Positions 19,357 to 31,804 of a stretch of 64,000 nucleotides of DNA are shown here, piece by piece. How positions within the stretch are numbered: position 1 is the stretch's first letter; every line of letters starts with the position of its first letter. The notes beneath the pieces are model-generated. The model ran no database searches. It saw only the letters and a program-made list of their open reading frames with translations, and was not told the origin of the DNA. A program made the position numbers and the translations under genes. This stretch comes from Caulochytrium protostelioides (Eukaryota; Chytridiomycota; Caulochytriomycetes; Caulochytriales; Caulochytriaceae). The DNA is taken from positions 1 to 64,000 of the forward strand of contig ML014122.1 in NCBI GenBank assembly GCA_003615045.1, given 5' to 3'.

Positions 19357-20295
19357 ATGGCGCTTCTCTCGATGGCCCGCCAGGGTGGCCGCCTGGCCAC
19401 GCGATGGATGCCGCCCCTCCGCGGATCCCGGCCGATGCTCGCGCGGGTCGCGGGCTCGATGGCCTGGACGGCACCCGCGGCGCACGCGGCCTTCACGACC
19501 GCCGCGCCCCGCGCCGGCCGCGCTCCGAGCTCGCCGTACCCGGAAGTCGCGGACACCGTCGCCCAGCCGGACGGCCGTCGCGCCAAGCCCCCGGCCTCGC
19601 GGTCCCGTGGCCCCGCCACACCCTACCCGGAAGTCGACGATACGATCGCGCAGCCGCCGCGATCGCGCTCCCGCTCCCGCTCCAACGCCAACGCCCGCGC
19701 CGGATCCCGATCTCGCACGGCGACCCCGAAATCAGGGACGGCACCGACGTCGTCCGACGCGGCAAAGGCATCGCCCGAAGCGGCTCCGGAAGTCGCCGAC
19801 ACGGTCGCGCAGCCGCGGAGCGAGCAGCCGGGCTCGCCCTCCGCCGCGGCGCCGAAGCACGGCACCGCCTCGCCCTACCCGGAGGTCGCCGACACGGTGG
19901 CGCAGCCCGCGACGACCCAGCGCGCGACCCACGGCGCGGCCAAGTCGCCGACAGGGTCCGAGACGGTCAACGCGGTCGCCGCCGCGGGCGCCGCGAAACC
20001 CCGACGGCTCTCGGGCCTGCAGCGCGACGTCCTCGAGCTGTACCGCCGGTTCCACCGCGCCCTGGGCGGCGGCCGGCGCGCCGGCCCCGCGGACGCCTCG
20101 GCGGCCTCGCTGATCCCCTACATCCGGTCCAAGTTCCGCGCGGACGCCGCGTCCGTCGGGCCGCGCGACTTTGTCGCCATCGAGGCGATGCTCCGCCGCG
20201 GCCGCAAGCAGCTCGAGACGCTGACCCAGACGAGTATCAGCGGGTTCCAGGTGACGCAGCCGGGCCGCGGCAATGCGGGGCACGGCCATGCGTGA
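19357..20295 (+). CDS. Mitochondrial LYR-motif protein, SDHAF1/Sdh6-like, with PYPEV repeats
   Basis: A single exon encodes 312 residues. Residues 1-55 are rich in Arg, Ala, Ser and Met with no acidic residue until later, like a mitochondrial presequence. Residues ~60-185 carry four copies of the motif PYPEVADTVAQP or variants, starting near residues 60, 89, 144 and 173, separated by Ser/Arg/Ala-rich linkers. The C-terminal ~85 residues match SDHAF1: GLQRDVLELYRRF with the LYR tripeptide at 228-230, then IRSKFRADA, then FVAIEAMLRRGRKQLETL. SDHAF1 helps insert iron-sulfur clusters into the SDHB subunit of complex II, using the LYR motif to contact the cluster-transfer machinery. Known SDHAF1 proteins are only ~80-115 residues, so the repeat-bearing N-terminal part is unusual. 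A different LYR family member is the main alternative. Confidence 0.75.
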   Translation: MALLSMARQGGRLATRWMPPLRGSRPMLARVAGSMAWTAPAAHAAFTTAAPRAGRAPSSPYPEVADTVAQPDGRRAKPPASRSRGPATPYPEVDDTIAQPPRSRSRSRSNANARAGSRSRTATPKSGTAPTSSDAAKASPEAAPEVADTVAQPRSEQPGSPSAAAPKHGTASPYPEVADTVAQPATTQRATHGAAKSPTGSETVNAVAAAGAAKPRRLSGLQRDVLELYRRFHRALGGGRRAGPADASAASLIPYIRSKFRADAASVGPRDFVAIEAMLRRGRKQLETLTQTSISGFQVTQPGRGNAGHGHA

Positions 20296-20593
20296 AGCCC
20301 AGCGCGGCCCCGCCACGCGGGGCGACGTCCGGCAGGCGATGCGCGACGGGCGACGCCGACGCCATGCGCCCGCGACGACCGTAGGGGCCGAGCCTCCTGC
20401 GCCATGTATCCGAGTCATCAACCCTCATCGGCTTCAGGGGAACAGCGTCGCCGCGTTGCACCCCGTCGCGCCATCTCTCACGGGCCACCGTCGTGGCTAC
20501 AAGGATGTGCTGACGTCAGTATAAAAAAAAAACAAGGACCAGGAAACGGGAGAAAGAGCGAGGGCGCGGGCAAGTCAGCGTCAGTCTGTGAGA

Positions 20594-20667
<74 letters not shown>

Positions 20668-20701
20668 AAAGACCAGCGATCAGAAGGACCGTGCCTGCGG
20701 C
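20296..20701. repeat. Intergenic region with a long (AG)n microsatellite
   Basis: This is the convergent interval between the SDHAF1-like and forkhead genes. A near-perfect AG dinucleotide tract runs from about 20599 to 20663 (~32 units). A run of nine or ten A bases lies at about 20522-20532. No gene is present. Confidence 0.8.
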
Positions 20702-22164
20702 TTAGCGATGGCTGCCGCCCAGCGTGTTGCTGCCGTCGGAGCTGGAGGCCGGCAGCGACAGGGGCTCGGCCGCTGGCGCCGCAATGCTCATGCCGGCGAT
20801 CGTCGGGCCGGATCCCGCGAGATGGGACAGGCCCGAGAGCATAGCGCCGTTCAGGTGGTGCGGGGCCGGCGCGACCGACGTCTTGACCATGCCTGACGAC
20901 CCGGGCGCCGCGGCCGACGAGGCCGACGAGGGCACGGGCTGCGACGCGGAAGCGCCGTGGCCACCGCGATGCGAGGCGAGGTGCGCCATGTGGGATGCGT
21001 GGGAGGCATTGAAGTCGTCGTGGCCCGCGGCGGCGTTGCTGTTGCGATCATCGCAAACCGACGACGCGCTCGAGAGGCCGTGCTGCGGCGACGGCTGGTT
21101 CGACGGGCCCTGTGAGACCGCTTGAGAGGACTGGCCGGCATAGTAGAGTTGCGGCGAGACGTTGGCCGAGCTCTGTGCGGAGCTGCTCGCGGCCGAATGA
21201 TGCTGCGACGACGAGTTCTCGTGAGTCACCGGCTGTTGCTGCTGCTGCTGCTGTGGCGGCTGTTGCTGCTGCGGATGTTGGGAGTAGTAGCTGACACCGC
21301 CATGCGATGGCTGCTGCTGCTGCTGCTGCTGTGAAGACTGTTGCTGCTGCTGTTGCTGCGATGCATGCTGCTGCTGCGACGACGAAGATGGCTGCTGGGA
21401 GGACGACGAGACCGATTTCTGCTGCTGCTGCTGCTGCTGCTGGGGACTGGCGCTGCTGGCGGGCGAGCCCGCCGGGTGGGCCTGGCTCATGTACGGCGAC
21501 TGGGAAAAACTCTGGGAAAAGTTGGACGCCGCATAGGGCTGCGCGTGGTGGTGACCCATCGGCGTCAGGTGGCCCATATTGCTCATCTGGAGATGATGCA
21601 TGGCGTTCGGGTTGGCGTTCGGGCTGAGCGACGTCGCCATGCCGCCCATCGGAGAGCCGTCCTGCTGCATCGGAAGGCTCGACGAGAGCCCTTGCATGGC
21701 GGCGGCCGTGGCCGCCGACGTCGCGCCCTGGCCGGCCAGGTGCGAAAAGTGGTGCGACAGCGACGGGTGCAGGCCACTCATATGGCTCATGGGGTGGCCC
21801 ATGTGGCCCATGTGCATGCCCGCCATGCCCGTGAAGTTCACCATGCCGCCCATGTGCGCAAACCCGCTCATACCGCCCATCCCCGCGGCCGCCGCGGCCG
21901 ACAGGTGGTTCATGTGCCCGCTCAGCGAACTCGACGCCGCCGCCGCCGCCGCCGCGGCTGCCGCCGCCGCCGCCGAGACGGGCAGCGACACGGCGGCCGT
22001 GCCGGGCGTCGAAGGCGCCATCGACAGCCCTGTGGCCGACATGGACGTGGGCAAAGACGGCGCGACTGCGGACGACGACGACGCCGCTTGCGCAGTCGGC
22101 GACACGCGGCGGCGTGAAGCGGCCGCACCGGCGGTGGAAGGCGTGGCACTGTTGCCACTCGCGC

Positions 22165-22195
<31 letters not shown>

Positions 22196-23431
22196 AGCCC
22201 CGCGTCTCCTACGCGAACTGCCACTGCCGCGGGCCACACGGCCGCCTGCAGCGAGCTCGGCGGGCGTCGGAATATGCGATCCGGTGGCGAGCGTCCAGTA
22301 CGAGCCTTTGCCGGGCTCGTTGATCGGCCGCGGCACACGCACAAACATCTTGTTGAGCGAGAGGTTGTGGCGGATCGAATTCTTCCAGCCTTGGCCCTGG
22401 GCGCTGCCCGAGGAGCCCGAGGAGGGCGAAGTGCCGCTCTGCGCGACCATCGTGTTGGCGTAGTAAGGGTGCGTCTGGATGATGTAGTTGTAGATCTGGC
22501 TGAGGGTCATGTGGCCCAAGGGCGAGGCCTGGAGGGCGTGGGTAATGAGGGTCGCGTAGGAGAAGGGCGGCTTGGCATGCGGGTTCGTGGTCGTATGGTC
22601 ACGCTTCAGGCCCGGCGTGGGGATCGGCGTGCTGCCCGGCTTGACGACCGTGCCAGACGGCGTCGTAACCGCAGTGGCGCTCGATGGCGGAGTATTGACT
22701 GCATTGCCGCCCGCGGCATGGGCTTGCGTGAGGCCAGAGGCGCCATACGCGCGGGCCGCCTGCTGTGCCACGTTCTTGGACGGAGCGCCGTACAGACCCA
22801 TACCGGCATGGTTGGACGGCGCGACGTGGTGGCCGCTCTGAGCGAGATGACCCGCATAACCGCCCTGTTGCTGCTGCTTCTGCTGTTGCTGCTGTTGAGC
22901 CTGAAGATGGTGCTGGTTCTGGTAAGCGCCTTGCATCATCATCATGTGCTGCTGATGTTGCTGCTGGCCTTGCTGTTGCTGTTGCTGCTGCTGTTGTTGC
23001 TGCTGCTGCTGTTGCTGCTGTTGCTGCTGTTGCTGCTGCTGCTGCTGAGCATACTGCTGCTGCTGTTTCGAATACGCCATGGCTGCGGCCGCATGGCTCG
23101 TCGGCTGGCCCGCATAGGCCGCCGAAGAGGCCGAGGGATCATTATTCTGCTGCTGCTGGGGTTGCTGCTGCTGTTGCTGGCCGAGGTAGAGATTCTGGGC
23201 CGAGGCCGGCGGGTGCTGGCTCGCACTGTAAGCGAGGTGGCTCAGATGCGGGCTCTGGGACTGGCTGCCCTTCATGACGTTCGAGCCGAGACCGGCGGCC
23301 GCGGCCTGATAGGAGGTGGGAGGCTGTGCGCCAGCCGACACGGCCGCGTGCGCAGGCTGGCTCGTATAGTAGCCGCCGGGCGCCGAGTAGGCCTGCTGAG
23401 CCTGCGCTGGCTGCGGTAGGTACCCGCCCAT
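20702..23431 (-). CDS. Forkhead transcription factor with polyglutamine tracts
   Basis: A single exon encodes 909 residues. The forkhead DNA-binding domain spans about residues 286-380: [32 protein letters not shown], then the recognition-helix block [20 protein letters not shown] and PGKGSYWTL. Between helix 2 and the recognition helix there is a Ser/Gly-rich insert of ~20 residues not found in standard forkhead domains. Upstream is a glutamine tract near residues 125-155 (CTG-type repeat on the plus strand, about 22968-23048). Downstream are Ala-, Met/His/Gly- and Gln/Ser-rich segments likely acting as activation or interaction regions. The protein should bind forkhead-type sites in the nucleus. 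The subfamily is not assignable by eye. The start is the first Met of the frame; a 5' untranslated exon farther upstream is possible. Confidence 0.9.
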
Positions 23432-26400
23432 GATGGGAGATCAGAGAAAGGGCGGGTAGCGAGCAGGCGAAGGCCGATCGGATAGCCAAGAAAGGCGATG
23501 ACACCAGTATCAGTCGTCAGTGGAGCACGGAGAAAGCACCGGATCCGCGATGGCGAGTCGGTCTGAATTTTCGGAGCCGTGGGAGATCTCCACCAGGCAA
23601 GCAGCGATGCCGAGCCACGCAAATCTAATCACACCCACGCAAGAACGGGACGGCGACAAGAACGAATCAGCGACCCTCTCCGACCTAGGACGAAGATATC
23701 AGGCAAAGGAAGGAATGCCTGCAAGATTCAATTTTCTTCCGATCGTGGGTGCTGGGATCGCGATTGCACACGGATCGGACGGTTTCAGAACACCTGCGCC
23801 GCCGGGAGCCGCCAGCAGCGTCGCCAGGTCAGCAAGAAGGCGAAGTGGCGTAGGGCCCCACTGCGTGAAGACAAAAAGCCGCCAGCAGCAATCGTCGGGC
23901 CCGATCTCAGAAGGGCGGACAAAAGAAATCACGCGGCAGAATCGCGTCAAGAGGATGACTGGCTGGGCTGCGGCAGCATAAGACGGACTATGCCTTTTCC
24001 TTTTATTTCTTTTGATCCGCGATCTGGAGCAACACAGACGCGTTGTCTACGATGTGCCCAAGAAATAACGGCCATGCGCCAATGGGAATGGGACGGCACG
24101 GGACACAGGAACTGCTGGTCGCGTCAATGGGGGGTCGACGTCTACTCCGGGAAAAGATCGATAAGCACCCGAACGACCGTATGTGCACGTAGGGTGCGGG
24201 TATTGAATGCGGAGGAGGGGAGGGGAGGAGGAAAAGGGAAAAGCCATGCAACAAAGGTCGAGTACCACGTGGAAGGGAAACAACAGACATGTAACAACAG
24301 GAAGATCAGTCAACAATTCAGCATTCCATCAGTCAGATGCATAGCCGTCCTCGACGTCGAGGTCTGCAATGAGAGGGTGCGATGCGATGCGATGCCGTGC
24401 TTGTATTGTACGCGTGGGCGCACGATGTGATGGACGTGCATGGTCGTGATATGCAACGCGGATCGCTGTGTGTGGATGGCCACGGGTCTGTGTTGACCTG
24501 TTCACATCAACAGACGCGATCCATCTTTATGATGTGTGTTCTGGTCCACATCGTGCCCATCCAATACACACCCTCGCATCTGTTGCACTCCACGACAAAC
24601 AGAACCCGGGGTGTCGGACGGCGAAGTGGCGGGTGACTTACGATGCAGTAGCGGCAGCGGTCTGAGCGCGGCGCTGGAGGAGCAGAGAGTCGGCGGCGCC
24701 GGCACAGACGGCGGCGCGTGCTTGCGATCCGCGACAGGCAGGTCAGACAGGCGGTCAGAAGCCGAAAGAGAAACCACGATCTGGGAGGCGCAACAGATGC
24801 GGCGGTGGCGGCGGCGGTGGCGGCGGTGGCGGTGGCGGTAGCGTTGGAACGCGACGACAAGCCTCGAAACGCTTGGTGAATCTGGGCTCGGCTAGACTTA
24901 GGATCGAGGGGCAGCAAGCAAGCTGGCGAAGGCGTGAGCAGGCTGGCAGCGGGTGGGGTTGTTGTGGGCCAAGGACGACGACGGGACGGGTGGCACAGCC
25001 AACGTGTGCGGCGGGATGCTGGAGAAAAACACCGATGCCTGGGCCGAGGGCCGAAAGCGAATGTTGTGACGACTGATCTCGACACCACAACAACGACGCC
25101 AGCGGCGGGGGCTACGATCTCCCAAGTAAACGTGATCACGCCGCCGTCAGCTGGACTTGAACTAAACTGGCAAGCAGGCAGGCAGGCAGGCTAGCAAGCA
25201 GGCAAGCGCGTGGGGAGAAGCCGTCGACGCCCAGCGGTCTCCTTCGTGATTCGGTGCGGGCTATCGGATCATAAACGTCGTCGTTTCCGCCCGCGGTCCG
25301 GCCGTCAAGACAAGATTAACAACAAACCAAAAACAAATAAAAACAGTCGCGTCATGATGAGTAAACCGCCGACATCGAGTTCTTTTCCGCCGAGCGGAAA
25401 GCGTCACGCTGCTTCCGCCTTGCTGGCGCCTGGGACGCTTGCATGGGACCTGCATGGTTCGGCATCGCCGGTGGCCTATTCGTGTGCCCGTGGGCCGCAA
25501 TGGCCATCGTTCGCTCTGACGCCGTGTACCCAGCGCGGTCCTCGCTTTGCCGGTCACGCATCGCTAGTTCCGTCCGCGATTCCGGCTTGACTCCGTGTGC
25601 TCATGCGCCATGCATCGGCTTCCACCCGGGGGAACAGCAACAAGCCGGTTACGTGATCGGTGCGTGTGGTGTGATGTGCTGAAGCTCTCCACGACCTCGA
25701 CGACCACCACGACCAACGCTCCCGGGGCTGCTGCCGCGGCTCTTGCTGTCGCTCTTGCTGCCGCTCTTGCTGCCGCTCTTGCTGCTGCTCCTGCTCCTGC
25801 TGCTGCTCCTGCTGCTGCTGCTGCTGCTGCTCCGTTGGGCCTCGGTCCGGACGGGCACCGCAAGGACCGCCCCGCGTCATGCGGTCAGGCGTCGTCGGCG
25901 TCGGCGTCCCCGGCTCCGTCGCTTCCCGGGCCGCCCATCGATGCCTCCGCCCCGACCCCGCGTTTGGCGCCCCTTTGGGAGTCAGGAAGGGCCGCCCCTT
26001 GCCAAAGACTCGGCAAGCGGCAAGAAAAGGAAGGGGCGGGCGGGCGGTGGCGAGCCTAGGGGGTTGGTCGGCGCGAGGAAGGGCGCCCGTGCTGCTGTGC
26101 CGCGCCATGCACGATCGCGTCGCGTCCTGTTTCCGGGCGAGGGGCCGCAAGGTGTGTGCGCGCCAGAGCCGCATCGTGCAGGCAACGCGGAGGCGCTTCG
26201 CGGTCACGGTCGCAGTGCTGCGCGGCGCTGCTGGCGCTTTTTGCTGAGTTCCACGTCCAAGCGTCCTCACCCCACCGTCAGCAACGCAGCCGTGCAGAAA
26301 GCGTGTGGCGGGCGATGCGTTGGTCGGTTCGCCCGTCCCGTCAGGATTCGGATTGGGGCGCGGGTGTCGTCGGACGAGGCCGGTGGAGCCATCACGGGCC

Positions 26401-29400
26401 CCGCTGGAGAAGGAGCCGTCGCATGGCGCCAACCAACCCGGGAGTCGCATGATAAGCGGCCACGCGTTCCTCGGCATCGTGCTGATGAGCCAGAACAGTC
26501 CCGACGACGGTCCGCATGACGGCAGACGGCCGCCACCCACGGTGCCTGTCCCAGGACCCGCCTCGCTTGGCTGACGCACGCTCACGCGGTAAAGCGTCAC
26601 GCGGCATATGGCGCGATACGGGGGTCAAGGATGGGCAATCCCGATCACAACCCCAATCATGACGAAGGCGGCCTCGGGTCGGCCGGGTCCGTCGACGCCG
26701 CAGCACCGACGGGTCATCGAACGACCCGCGATCAGATCGCCTCGTGACGTCGCATCCACGCGAGGGCTCGTCTATGACGCCGACGATGGTTCGGACGAGG
26801 GCTGTCGAGAAGCACGCGAGCGCATTGAGGTGGCCGCGGCTCACGGCGAAGATCGCTTTTCTGGCCGATAGGGCAGCCAGACCGCCATCGAACAAGGGCC
26901 GAGGTGGTCCAGGAAAAGCCATAGGGGGTCGGCGCGCCTTCGGCGGCGCGCCTTGCTTGCGCGGCGCGAATGAGAAATGAAGGGTGCTGCGGTAAGGCAT
27001 CGAGGGAATCCGAACTGGCACTTGTCGCAATGGGCCGCACGCCCAGCGCATGCATCATGTATGGCTCCGCGAGCGACGGATATGTGGCGATGATGATCAT
27101 GAGCGAGGCGCATAGGGCAAGGCACATGAAAGTGAAGATGGAAATGGAGATGAACGTGGATGGAAGTCAGTGGAGTACTCAAAGTGAATGTGAATGTAAG
27201 AACGTAAGTGGGAATGGGCGTGGGACATGGGAGAAGGCAGAGGGCCGAGTATGACCCAGGACAAGAACGAAGTGGATCAAGGAGAGAGGGAAACAACAAT
27301 GAAGCGACATGAGGCCATGAAGAGCGCCATCGCCAAAGTAGATCGTCTGATCCAAAAAGCTGGATTAGAAACGCTGCATACTAACGCTGAACGACGGGAC
27401 GAATCCAGTCGCGGCGACGAGGGCGTGACAACCAGAAAGCGAGGATGAGACAGTTGGACGCGGAACCACGATGATCAGAGAAGACGCTGTGTAGGGTGGG
27501 AGAGGCGGAGAGGAGGGATTGGAGATAGACAGAAGGGGGCTGTAGCGAGCACGGCAATGAACACGAGGTTAGCACAGTCAGAGCGAAGTATTTTCCTACC
27601 TTTTGATGAGCGTTTGAACCTAATTCGCTCACAAAACGTGCTCCAAAAAAATCTGCTTTTGTAAGCAACACAGCATACACCCCACAAAAAAATGACAGAC
27701 CAACAAATGAGTCCGCCGTGTCATGATACGCGGGGGGAGCTTGGGTAGAGGCGCGCTGCTCACAAGGGTCTCCGCGTCGAGGACCCTGCCGCTCCGTGTT
27801 GTGCGGAATGCCAGCGATGCGTGTTATGTGTGTTATGCATCTCCACCGCATTACAGTCCTGTGGGACATAGGTCTGCGACCGACATGCCCTGTCACTGTG
27901 ATGAAGCAGAGTGCTGTTGACGATGCTCAGATGCATGTTTCTCTGTGTATCGTTGATGTGTTTGCGTACCGCCGTGATGGGGATACATTGCCATGAGAAA
28001 GCGCGTTTAAAGCGCAATGGCAGGGTGTTGAGCGTTTTGCATCATCTGGAGCGACGTCTTGCCGCAATGTGTTTGTTGCGTATGTTTGTGGGCGATCATG
28101 TTGGCTCAGAGGAAGCAGAAGGGGAAGACGGAAGAGAAGACGAGGGGACGGAGCGTCGGAAGAGGAGGGAAAGTGGGGGCGCCTCTATCTTCTTTAAGCC
28201 GGATTGTGTCAGCCGCTAGTCCTTCCGTCTGTTTTGCCGCCACCATCATCGAACATATTGATCGCAGGCACGGTCAGCGACAAAAACAACTGAGCACATG
28301 GCCGATCCACTGACAACACTGATGGTCAGCAGCATCCTGTAGACAATAAACAGGGATCTTGCCGGGTGCATTCCCAAACATGGATACACACATGTCATCC
28401 GTGCGACATGTTTGTTTCGAAATCGGGGCGGCTACGACTGATGCATCGTCACACATGCACATACATGAAAATGGTCGACCGAGCATAACAGGGAGCAGCA
28501 GCGTCATAAAAGCGGAGAAGGAACCTAGCGATCCGTCGTCGCCATCGCTAAAACTCCGCTCGCGAGTCGGAAAAAGTCACCAGCAGATATAGAGACGTCA
28601 GGATGCTTAACTGTATATCGAAGAACTTACGAATAGAGATAGGCTGAAAGAGACGGCTGTCACACAGTGATCCATTAAGTGGCCAATGATGGGCCAGTGA
28701 ATGGAAGCGCATTCGAAACGATCGTGACGACCAGTGCTAATCACTCTCGGAAAAACACGGCTAGTGGTCCTAGGTGTATGGCCACGCGGTGAGAGGAGGC
28801 TGGAGGGGGGTGATGGTCGATGGCCGAGAGCAGACTCATCACAACCCATGCTAAGCAATCCAGCAAGATTCAGCAGGGCCTCAGTCGGATGCATCGGCAT
28901 CAACGGCATCGCATGTCGTTGTAGCGCGCCGCGATTTTCAACGCTTCAAGCTGCCCCATCGCCCTTCATATACACAACCACGGCGCGCCATCCTTCCCGT
29001 CAGCATGCATTCATTTGTCCTCGGGGATCACAGCGCATTGCTTCACATCCCCGCGTGTCATCGTTGCTGTCCGACATTATGTCAGGCTGCACGATCTGGG
29101 CGTAGGAAGTCAAAAAATGGATAACAAACCATAAAAAACAACGCGTCATCAACGGAGGGGCTTCCTCATGAGTGGGCACATGGCCAGCCCGTGTTTTCCC
29201 GTTGCTTTGTGTTGTGTTTGCTGTGCTTGCTGGCAGCCCATGCCATGGGATGGTGCGGATGCTCGTCTCGGGGACGCTTGCATGAGCAGATCCGGATCCC
29301 GGGCATCCTCGTGCAGCATCCTCGTCGACCAGCCGGTCACCGCAGCTGAATCGTAGGCGCGGATCGGCGCGGACATCCTGCACGAAGGTCGCTGCGCTGA

Positions 29401-31804
29401 TGCAGGCGCTCCTCCGTAGGAGGTTGTTCTGGACTGCATCGCTCGCTAGGATGGCTAAAGGGGCCCCTTAACCAGATTCTTCTCGCCGTACCGCCACGCA
29501 TTCTACGCTAGAACCGAGAGCCGAGCATCGAGAAATCACACGCCTGAGTGACCTGCTTCTTGGACGCTCGCCGGAGAAACCGCATGCCTGCATGCGAGAC
29601 CCACCGCATCCGTTGCTGTGCGACCTAGACGTCGCTCGCTCGCAGCCTTGCTTATCCCTCCTTCCTACCCATGGCACCACAACGGCCTACGCTGTCTCTC
29701 GCGTCACCCCGAAGAGGGGGGCACACATGACGACGCGGCCTGCATCGTTGGGGCTTCTGTCGCAGTGAAGCCGTTGTCTTGCCCGCGGCCTTCCTGCATC
29801 GTGCCCCTCGAGCCTGCCAGCACGTCCGATAAGCATCCGAGCCCGTCATCAACACCGGCTGGTGCCGGAGCTCAGACCCCGCCAGTGTGGTCCAGGCATG
29901 CCGGTGTCCGTGACGAAATGTGCCCGCGCTTGACGCGATGATGGGCAAGTTGGCGTACTGCCCCGAGTCGCTCCGACCCATGACCTCCCCTCATCGCAAG
30001 CTCCTTCTCCCAGGCCACGTCGATCGAGTGTCTAGTACAAGATCGCCTCATCGACCATGCCATTATCGCGCCTTCTGGCCTCCCAGGGGATGCCATGTTC
30101 GAACACGGAGGTCTTGAACGTTCGTGCCCGCAGCCATCGCGGTCCATGGCTCGGCCAACAGAAACGCGGGCTTCATCGGATCCGGTTGTCTACGCCAATA
30201 GCGTTTACGCATCAGGTTGTGGGCATCCATCTGGGACATGGTTCCTCGCCGAGCCGACGGTCGCATGCAGGCCTCGCCGAACAAACGCTTATTTGTGACG
30301 ACGCATCGGTGCTCGACCATAACACAAAGCCTATGGAAACGACAATCAAAGCAAGTGGCCTTCCGAGCGCCGCAGAATCGGTTCGGTCGTCGGTGCTCTG
30401 CCGCTTCGGGCTGAACCGAGCCGCCGCATCCCACATGCAGACCCCTGCACGCGATGGCTGGGTGCTTGGGGGTGGGCGTTGGGCATGGTCCTAGACGGGC
30501 GCTACACTGCGTGGACGCCACCGCCACCGCCGCCGCCATCCTGCCGGATTCCCCGCAACTCCCACCGTAACGCCGCCGTGCCGATGCCGCCGCAACTTTT
30601 GTCGCCGTACGGCCGTTCGGGCGCCGTGGGATGATGTGCTGACGCATGGCCGATGGCGATGCCACCGACGAGCGTGATCCGTCCGCGTTGCCCTGTTCTC
30701 GCTGGGCCTTCCATACCAGCTCGGGCGTCGGGGGGGTCCACGCCCTGCTGAGCATTCTCTCGCTCTCCATGGCGATGAGGATGAGGAAACGGGGCAAGTC
30801 ACGGGCCACCGGATGCGTGGGGGGTCCACCAGACCCTCGCGGACGTATGCGGCCCGTCTTCGGTCTCCACAACGACGAGCATGCGACGAGGCGATCGCTC
30901 GCATGAGGGCCGGTCCATCGTCCGGGGGGCTCCGACGGAGAGCCACGGCTGACCCCGTCGGCCTTTGTCTTTGCTCGGATCGAAGCGATGCGACTCGCCA
31001 CGCCACGGCCACGGCCACGGCCCACAGCCAACCGCAACGCCGCGATGGCGCACCGCCTGGACCCTGCTTCGGGGCTTTGAGCGCAGCCGCCTGGCCGGCT
31101 GGACCGCGTTTTTCGCGTCCACCCACGCAGTCCTCGCCGCCACCGCTAGCGCCAACACCGGTGGAAAGGCGACGCCCTCCGCTAGACCAGGGTTGCTCCA
31201 CGGCCGCACGCATCATGCATGGCCCATTTTTCTCGTGATGCTGCGTTGATAATACATCGGCAGAGCGCCTCCAGGCTTTGAAGCGGCCATGGCCTTCGGC
31301 CACCCCCTGTACCCGCCTTCGCGTCCTGGCCTTCGCGTCCGGCAATCCCTGGCGAGCACGATGAAGACGGGGGGCGAATGCAGGCAGTCTCTTTGACGCC
31401 ATCTCCAGAGAAGGAAGGGCGATATCCAGTGAAGTCGAACCTCGTCGCCGCACCCATGGTGACCTCGCAGGCGCACGCTTCACCGGGGGGGAGGTCGCCG
31501 GCAGGGACCGCCATCCGCGGCGGTCGTGATCAGAATGTGGGCTTGTACCATCCTGGCGAGAACCGTGGTCCTGGCGGGCCCATCAGGGTTCCAAGAGGGA
31601 GAGAAAAAAAAAACAATGCCGCATGCGTATGCGTCCACCCCCAGAAGCCGCAACGCTGGTCGGCCGACGACCAGGCTGACGGCGTTCAGCAACAACCAAT
31701 AAAAAAGGGAGACGAGCGTCCGGAAAGGAGCACCTAACTTTCGGATGCTTCCGCGCGACCCGATTACGATTCTCGGCATTGGCATAGGGCAGAACGGAGG
31801 TCGA
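23432..31804. other. Gene-poor 8.4-kb block
   Basis: No protein family, tRNA, rRNA or snRNA is recognisable on either strand, although genes elsewhere lie about 1 kb apart. Open frames here are short or low-complexity and show no conserved motif. Stretches around 23.6-24.6 kb and 27-29.2 kb are visibly richer in A/T than the coding regions. Simple repeats occur at about 24799-24842 (GGCGGT) and 25732-25833 (CTGCTCTTG/CTGCTC). GTGAAT-like words lie near 27180-27200. A donor-like GTAAGT occurs at 24641 on the minus strand and could belong to a 5' untranslated exon of the forkhead gene. A gene made of small exons cannot be excluded. Confidence 0.4.

Noticed and set aside
25554-26600. Minus-strand open frame with Gln/Glu repeats in the gene-poor block
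   Set aside because: It translates a CTG-type microsatellite plus sequence with no conserved motif. Codon use does not separate it from other frames.
27475-27690. Possible second p24-like exon ending CATCAAAAG-GTAGG on the minus strand
   Set aside because: The donor context resembles the p24 exon 4 end, but the upstream translation has no STNSRV or transmembrane block and no GOLD domain is nearby.
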